DNA of 23,651 bases from a virus. This document shows, one piece after another, positions 20,096-23,651 of this stretch (position 1 is its first letter; each line of letters starts with the position of its first letter). The stretch lies in the IMG/VR virus record IMGVR_UViG_3300040815_002537, positions 1 through 23,651 of that record, one strand, 5' to 3'. A program made the translations under genes and the position numbers. The notes below the pieces were generated by a model, which did not search any database, had not been told where the DNA came from, and saw only the letters and a program-made list of their open reading frames with translations.

Positions 20096-20608
20096 TTAAT
20101 CTCCTTGCTTAGTAGTAGTTTTTTTAGTTTTAATCTTGTCTTCATAATCCTCAATGAAATCGTTGATATAGTCGGGTGGAGCATTCATATGTATTGCTGT
20201 ATCATTTGAGTCATGTACAGATGCTTCCGTCATCATATGCTGTGATGACTTGAACCTAATATACATTTGTTTCTTTTCATTTTGAATCCTACGGAGAAAA
20301 GCATACCAAATAATTTGAGTAAAATATGCGAATGGATTCTGAGATTTTTCAGGATCAAAGTTAAGAATATATCTAAGACAATTTTCAATGCCATCAGAGA
20401 TCATATCATCCTTGTATGAGTATCCAGAGAAATTGGGTTTTGTTGCCAGTCTAGTAGCAATCTGATATATGCAGTTACCAATGTAGTCAGGAACCTTAGG
20501 TCGTTCCTCTCCAGCGTCTTCTGCCTCATGGCACAATTTACGGTAAACAATCAGTGCATCTAGTAAGTCACCGTTGTTTACATAATTTTTCTTCTTACGT
20601 CGAGCCAT
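20096..20608 (-). CDS. 55: Late-transcription sigma factor gp55
   Basis: The sigma factor that directs host RNA polymerase to TATAAATA late promoters, with gp45 as sliding activator. It is 170 residues (T4: 185). Matches to T4 are the N-terminal YVNNGDLLDALI (about 9-20), F-S-G-Y-S then DDMISDGIENCLRYILNFDPEK (67-88) and NPFAYFTQIIWYAFLRRIQNEKK (91-113), equivalent to sigma region 2. The C-terminal tail is Lys/Thr-rich. Four exact late elements in this window are its expected targets. A sigma70-like promoter lies upstream, fitting expression before the late phase. Confidence 0.95.
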   Translation of the reverse strand: MARRKKKNYVNNGDLLDALIVYRKLCHEAEDAGEERPKVPDYIGNCIYQIATRLATKPNFSGYSYKDDMISDGIENCLRYILNFDPEKSQNPFAYFTQIIWYAFLRRIQNEKKQMYIRFKSSQHMMTEASVHDSNDTAIHMNAPPDYINDFIEDYEDKIKTKKTTTKQGD

Positions 20609-20644
20609 GTGATATGTTTCTCCAATTATTGTTAAGTTATATTA

Positions 20645-20673
20645 ATAGTACACCATCTTTGCATATAAGTCAA
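20645..20673 (-). promoter_or_regulatory. Sigma70-like promoter for gene 55
   Basis: TTGACT (20668-20673), 17 bases, TACTAT (20645-20650) on the - strand; start near 20637 and ATG at 20608. The -10 box matches at 4 of 6. It lies in the 153-base gap between uvsW and 55. Confidence 0.55.
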
Positions 20674-20708
20674 CCATTATTTTTATTGAATTTTTTTCAT
20701 TTTAGGGG

Positions 20709-20736
20709 TTGACAAGTGCTCAAGAACGGTTATAAT
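20709..20736 (+). promoter_or_regulatory. Consensus sigma70 promoter on the + strand, antisense to uvsW
   Basis: Exact TTGACA (20709-20714), 16 bases, exact TATAAT (20731-20736), start near 20743. It points into the 3' end of uvsW. No + strand gene lies downstream, so any product would be an antisense RNA. AAGAAC (20722-20727) and GTTCTT (20747-20752) form an inverted repeat around the -10 box. Confidence 0.5.
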
Positions 20737-20761
20737 AGAACTATCGGTTCTTAATACACCA

Positions 20762-22249
20762 TTATATTTCTACTGTGTATATCTTGAACTTGAATTGCTC
20801 CTCAGAGTAGATATTGATTCTTTTTCTGAAATGTTTGAGCGTGTAATTTTCAAACGATCCGTTTGAAAGGTCATCGGTAATATCGTATAAGGTTGCCTTA
20901 TCGGCATCATTACCCTTCCTTAGAGTCCTACCTATTGACTGAAGCACTTTGATCTCTGATTTGGATCCAGATGCAAAGATTACATTGTCAAGTTTCTTCA
21001 AGTTCACTCCAGTAGAGAATACACCATAGGATGCAAGGATATCATGCTGTTTGATAGGATCATTTTCAATCAAGTGTCTAATTCTTTCCCTATCATCACC
21101 AGAGGTTCCTCCGTATATAAAATGTAACTGCCTATCTTCTTTTTGTAGCAAAGGTTCAAGTATCTTCCCGTGTTTCTCTACCAGATCAAATAGTACAAGA
21201 TTGTTTTGACCCTCTAGCGACCATAGAAGATTTCGTATAAACATATTTCTTTTTGGATGATTTACAATAAATTCCCGTTCGGCAGGATATTTTTTAACCG
21301 TATCAACCTTATTTATGGCGTCTTTGAAAACTTTTCTAGCTTCTTTATTGTGTGATAGGATAATTGCCTTTACATTAAAGTCAGCAATCGTTCCCTCATC
21401 CATAAGATCTTTAGTACTTACAAATTTGACTACTGGTCCAAATGATCCTTCCAAAACCATTCTGTGTGTTTTTGACTCCGAGGATTTTAAAGTACCGGTA
21501 AAGCCATGTCTGTAATCACAATCAGTAAGTTTTTCCATAATTTTGGTGAGGGATTTTGCTTGGAACAAATGAGCTTCATCACCCAAGACAACTCTGAATT
21601 GGTCGAACCATTCTTTATCTAGCTTTATTAGAGATTGCCACGTGGATATAACAATGGGTGCTGAGGTATTTTTATCTACCCCACCTTGAATAGTATAGAT
21701 AATATCGGGATCACAACCGTAATCAATGAAGTCACCTTTCATCTGGTGTACTAGGCCGATCGTAGGTACGATTATAAGAGTGCGATGGTTATATGCATTG
21801 TAGTAGTGTTGCTGTATAAGATATATTATGAGTGACTTACCAGACGATGTGGGAGAGACCGACAATGATCTCTTTTTTCTTATTGCGTTTACAACATAAT
21901 CATTCTGGTAATCTCTTGGCTCGAATTTACACTTTATTTCTTTTGCAAGTTCATAGCCGTAGTCGGATTCACATTCTGTTTCTTGGAATTGTGTATCCAT
22001 TCTGAGTTCGTAATCTCTTACCTCACAGAATTGCTTTAATTTTTCAAGTAGACCTACATATAGGACAGGCCTCATCGGATTATAAAGTCGGATCACACCA
22101 TCCCAATACCTTGCTTTGTAACTAGGATGAAATTGATATCCTTCGGGTTTGAATGAGAAGAACTCTGAGATTTCATGGCGAGTAGAAGCATCAGCCGTTA
22201 CTTTCATGTAGACAGAATCCATATATTCAACATTCACCACATCACTCAT
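20762..22249 (-). CDS. uvsW: UvsW RNA-DNA/branched-DNA helicase
   Basis: A superfamily 2 helicase that unwinds R-loops and branch-migrates recombination intermediates, shifting T4 from origin- to recombination-dependent replication. The 495-residue protein (T4: about 500) has the N-terminal block EISEFFSFKPEGYQFHPSY with WDG, Walker A SPTSSGKS (132-139), DEAH (about 225-228), TGTL (motif III) and QSIGRTLRKG (motif VI, about 437-446). It starts 6 bases after uvsY. In T4 uvsW is a late gene; no exact late element precedes it here, and it probably shares the uvsY promoter. Confidence 0.96.
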   Translation of the reverse strand: MSDVVNVEYMDSVYMKVTADASTRHEISEFFSFKPEGYQFHPSYKARYWDGVIRLYNPMRPVLYVGLLEKLKQFCEVRDYELRMDTQFQETECESDYGYELAKEIKCKFEPRDYQNDYVVNAIRKKRSLSVSPTSSGKSLIIYLIQQHYYNAYNHRTLIIVPTIGLVHQMKGDFIDYGCDPDIIYTIQGGVDKNTSAPIVISTWQSLIKLDKEWFDQFRVVLGDEAHLFQAKSLTKIMEKLTDCDYRHGFTGTLKSSESKTHRMVLEGSFGPVVKFVSTKDLMDEGTIADFNVKAIILSHNKEARKVFKDAINKVDTVKKYPAEREFIVNHPKRNMFIRNLLWSLEGQNNLVLFDLVEKHGKILEPLLQKEDRQLHFIYGGTSGDDRERIRHLIENDPIKQHDILASYGVFSTGVNLKKLDNVIFASGSKSEIKVLQSIGRTLRKGNDADKATLYDITDDLSNGSFENYTLKHFRKRINIYSEEQFKFKIYTVEI

Positions 22250-22255
22250 AATATT

Positions 22256-22693
22256 TTAATATTCTCCTGCCTGGAATTTCAGCACATCTATCATATTCTT
22301 AATGATAAAATTTCTACTATGAATAGTTTTAATAATATCTTCCAGAAAATCTGCTCTAGCCTTATGATAATCCATTTTAAGGCTTAATTGAATAACATCC
22401 TTGTCCGATTGTAGATATTTATCTAAGTCAGACCGAAGAACTTTGAGTTGGAATGGCTTCCAGCCTCTTTCCCGCATAGTTTCTTCATCTAGTGATCCAG
22501 TGTAATATTCGAACTTCATTCGTTCTAGTTCTTTATAATCAAATCGTAATTTTTTTACTCTCAATACTTCTTTATAGTACATATTATAATACTTACTATG
22601 GAGTGCAGGGATTTTCTTGGATTCACCTACAAGATTTGTTTCATCTATTTGGGAGTCTTTTGCCCATACTTCACTTATATCGTCAGTACTCAT
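22256..22693 (-). CDS. uvsY: UvsY recombination mediator
   Basis: Loads the UvsX recombinase onto single-stranded DNA coated with gp32. The 145-residue protein (T4: 137) follows T4 UvsY: a basic helical middle (YYKEVLRVKKLRFDYKELER), Y-Y-T-G-S-L-D-E-E (T4 Y-Y-S-G-R), then DKDVIQLSLKMDYHKARADF (T4 DKDVLKVDTSLQYWGILLDF) and a closing IHSRNFIIKNMIDVLKFQAG (T4 IKSRGFAIKHIQDMRAFEAG). I start at the Met of MSTDD (22693), as GAGG lies 6 bases upstream; the ATG 12 bases earlier has no site. Followed by uvsW. Confidence 0.93.
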   Translation of the reverse strand: MSTDDISEVWAKDSQIDETNLVGESKKIPALHSKYYNMYYKEVLRVKKLRFDYKELERMKFEYYTGSLDEETMRERGWKPFQLKVLRSDLDKYLQSDKDVIQLSLKMDYHKARADFLEDIIKTIHSRNFIIKNMIDVLKFQAGEY

Positions 22694-22722
22694 TTCAAAC
22701 CTCATTTCATTTCAATAATATA

Positions 22723-22750
22723 ATTATATCACATATAATATAGCTGTCAA
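22723..22750 (-). promoter_or_regulatory. Sigma70-like promoter for uvsY-uvsW
   Basis: Exact TTGACA (22745-22750), 16 bases, exact TATAAT (22723-22728) on the - strand, start near 22716, ATG at 22693. The stop TGA of the tail gene (22747-22749) is part of the -35 box. Confidence 0.8.
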
Positions 22751-23220
22751 TCTACATCTTCAATATTAAAATATGTATATTTGAATGTTGCAGTTACTTC
22801 TGGGTATATTACGTCTTGGTTTTTAATGTCCAAGTTAATTGCAGATAGATCAGTAGGAAAACAATCAATGAACGTAAACTTTTGATTTGGATTTTTAGCA
22901 CTACTGTTTAATATAATGCTAATGTCAGAAGTTGATAGTTCAGCATTATATGCAGTTTGATTTTGGGGCAATGCGTTTTGTTCTATCCAGTAATAAATTT
23001 CCTTATAATTTTTCATGTTCTCATCTATTACAAATGTAACATCCAAGTCGGCATAATTAAGACCTGTCTTAGGAGTATATAAGGTATTTAAAGGTGTAAG
23101 TGTTTCAGTTGTGCCAGTATTCAGCCCAGGTATATTTACCATTTGAGTAAAAAACTCAACATTCGGAATACGTTGTATTACCAGGGAGAACGATGTAGGC
23201 TGTAAATAATTAGTAATCAT
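22747..23220 (-). CDS. Tail-tube-fold (gp19-like) virion structural protein
   Basis: A 157-residue protein with the layout of the T4 gp19/gp54-type tail tube fold: an N-terminal strand (SFSLVIQRIPN), V-N-I-P-G-L (about 33-38; compare T4 A-T-A-L-P-A-G), the L-N-Y-A-D-L-D-V-T-F-V-I-D strand with N-Y-K-E-I-Y-Y-W-I-E helix (about 57-85), and a closing FIDCFPTDLSAINLD then EVTATFKYTYF, equivalent to T4 GLWPTNVGELQLD. It could be the tail tube subunit or a baseplate relative. The start is ATG 23220, with GAGG 6 bases upstream; an upstream TTG (23244) is unlikely. Two late promoters precede it, as for a virion gene. Confidence 0.8.
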   Translation of the reverse strand: MITNYLQPTSFSLVIQRIPNVEFFTQMVNIPGLNTGTTETLTPLNTLYTPKTGLNYADLDVTFVIDENMKNYKEIYYWIEQNALPQNQTAYNAELSTSDISIILNSSAKNPNQKFTFIDCFPTDLSAINLDIKNQDVIYPEVTATFKYTYFNIEDVD

Positions 23221-23247
23221 ATTTGCCTCAATGTGTTTATCCAATAC

Positions 23248-23255
23248 TATTTATA
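23248..23255 (-). promoter_or_regulatory. Proximal T4-type late promoter of the tail gene
   Basis: Exact TATAAATA on the - strand, 28 bases before the ATG at 23220. Start near 23242 would give a leader of about 22 bases, as at the dexA late promoter. Confidence 0.8.
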
Positions 23256-23338
23256 TAGAGAGTACGACAGACTATAACCGACTTCAGAGGGTGGTCTATA
23301 TTAAGCGTCACGCCCCATAACGCTCTGTCATACTGTTA

Positions 23339-23346
23339 TATTTATA
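23339..23346 (-). promoter_or_regulatory. Distal T4-type late promoter of the tail gene
   Basis: A second exact TATAAATA on the - strand, 91 bases upstream of the first and just downstream of the terminator at 23358-23376. Transcription from here would give a non-coding leader of about 110 bases holding a 7-codon frame and an AGCGT/ACGCT hairpin. Confidence 0.65.
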
Positions 23347-23357
23347 CGGACAAAAAA

Positions 23358-23376
23358 AGACCGCCAAAAGCGGTCT
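23358..23376 (-). terminator. Rho-independent terminator after the gp52-like gene
   Basis: A 7-bp perfect stem (AGACCGC / GCGGTCT) with a 5-base loop, followed on the - strand by seven T residues (23352-23358). It begins 26 bases beyond the stop codon. Confidence 0.92.
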
Positions 23377-23402
23377 AGTTGAAACAGTAAGTAGAAAGCA
23401 AG

Positions 23403-23651
23403 TTACATGTTGCTTAGGTCTTCTATAAACTGTTCCTTAGGTGAAGTCTTTTTCCAGTAACTCAAGTTGCCTTTTGCTTCTTGGATATTTTCTTTTAACT
23501 TAATAACCATTTCTTTTGTTAGAGACAGGATGTTAATTCCTAGAAGTTTATCCATATCACTATCAAGTGCAGATGTATTATCCAAAGTTTGTTTCATTAC
23601 TGAAACTTTGTTTCTATTCTTGAACACAATTTTGCTATCAAGTACAGCAAT
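23403..23651 (-). CDS. 52: Probable DNA topoisomerase II medium subunit (gp52-like), C-terminal end
   Basis: The frame is open to the right edge, so this is the last 82 residues of a larger protein; a GTG at 23627 is not a convincing start. It has a basic strand (KIVFKNRNKVSVMKQ), then D-M-D-K-L-L-G-I-N-I-L-S-L-T, then a coiled-coil helix (KEMVIKLKENIQEAKGNLSY) and W-K-K-T-S-P-K-E-Q-F-I-E-D-L. This layout is typical of the end of type IIA topoisomerase cleavage subunits: a helix pair with L-x-x-T-x-x-x-I/V, and T-T/S-P then a D-L ending. T4-like phages carry this subunit as gp52. With only the end visible the call is provisional. Confidence 0.55.
   Translation of the reverse strand: MAVLDSKIVFKNRNKVSVMKQTLDNTSALDSDMDKLLGINILSLTKEMVIKLKENIQEAKGNLSYWKKTSPKEQFIEDLSNM

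Noticed and set aside
1-23651. MotA boxes of T4 middle promoters
   Set aside because: I saw no TGCTTTA-type box placed 11-13 bases before a TATAAT; the TTGACA-type boxes seem to take their place.
1-23651. CRISPR arrays, insertion sequences, integrase or attachment sites
   Set aside because: No regularly spaced repeats, transposase or recombinase signatures, or terminal inverted repeats were seen by eye.

Overview
The window is part of the genome of a T4-like (tevenvirus-type) myovirus, A+T-rich and tightly packed. The assignment rests on a nearly complete T4 replication, recombination and late-transcription core: DNA polymerase gp43, clamp gp45, clamp loader gp44/gp62, RegA, recombination nuclease gp46/gp47, UvsW, UvsY, late sigma factor gp55 and DexA. 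Small heat-shock protein, dUTPase, nucleotidyltransferase and DUF2061 genes are typical of marine T4-like phages (cyanophages, pelagiphages). A DUF1127 protein hints at a proteobacterial, perhaps alphaproteobacterial, host; that is inference.

Layout: a single + strand gene at the left edge (1-1264) is the 3' end of a large tail or tape-measure-like protein. It ends at a bidirectional terminator, and everything to its right is on the - strand, read right to left. In transcription order from the right edge: the 3' end of a probable topoisomerase subunit (gp52-like) with a terminator; two late promoters and a tail-tube-fold virion protein; uvsY, uvsW, 55; a small-gene block (APS-kinase-like, hypothetical, DUF2061, hypothetical, cytidylyltransferase-like); 47, 46; two small genes; polymerase 43; an accessory stretch (MazG-like, GIY-YIG nuclease, a TET-associated-type glycosyltransferase TAGT with an upstream partner protein, a sugar-nucleotide epimerase, dexA, a second glycosyltransferase); then 45, a small gene, 44, a Zn-ribbon gene, 62, regA, dut, hsp20 and five small genes. 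In T4 the order is 47-46-45-44-62-regA-43. Here 43 and the sugar/DNA-modification genes sit between 46 and 45.

Promoters are readable. Four exact copies of the T4 late element TATAAATA precede hsp20, dexA and (twice) the tail gene. A second class resembles sigma70 promoters (TTGACA, 16-17 bp, TATAAT-like) and precedes 43, 44, 45, 55, uvsY, the GIY-YIG gene and the leftmost small genes. Three of these share the 16-mer AAAAAATGTGTTGACA, and two of the three lie inside coding sequence, read in different frames, which argues for selection on the DNA. Several promoters use the upstream gene's stop codon as part of a box, and one -35 box sits in the loop of a terminator hairpin.

The most interesting biology is the accessory stretch around 9.4-11 kb. 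The TAGT-type glycosyltransferase, its partner sharing an N-terminal domain, and the epimerase suggest glycosylation of a modified DNA base. The enzyme that would make the acceptor base is not in the window. No tRNA, CRISPR array, insertion sequence or integrase was seen, and no stretch over 300 bases lacks a gene.
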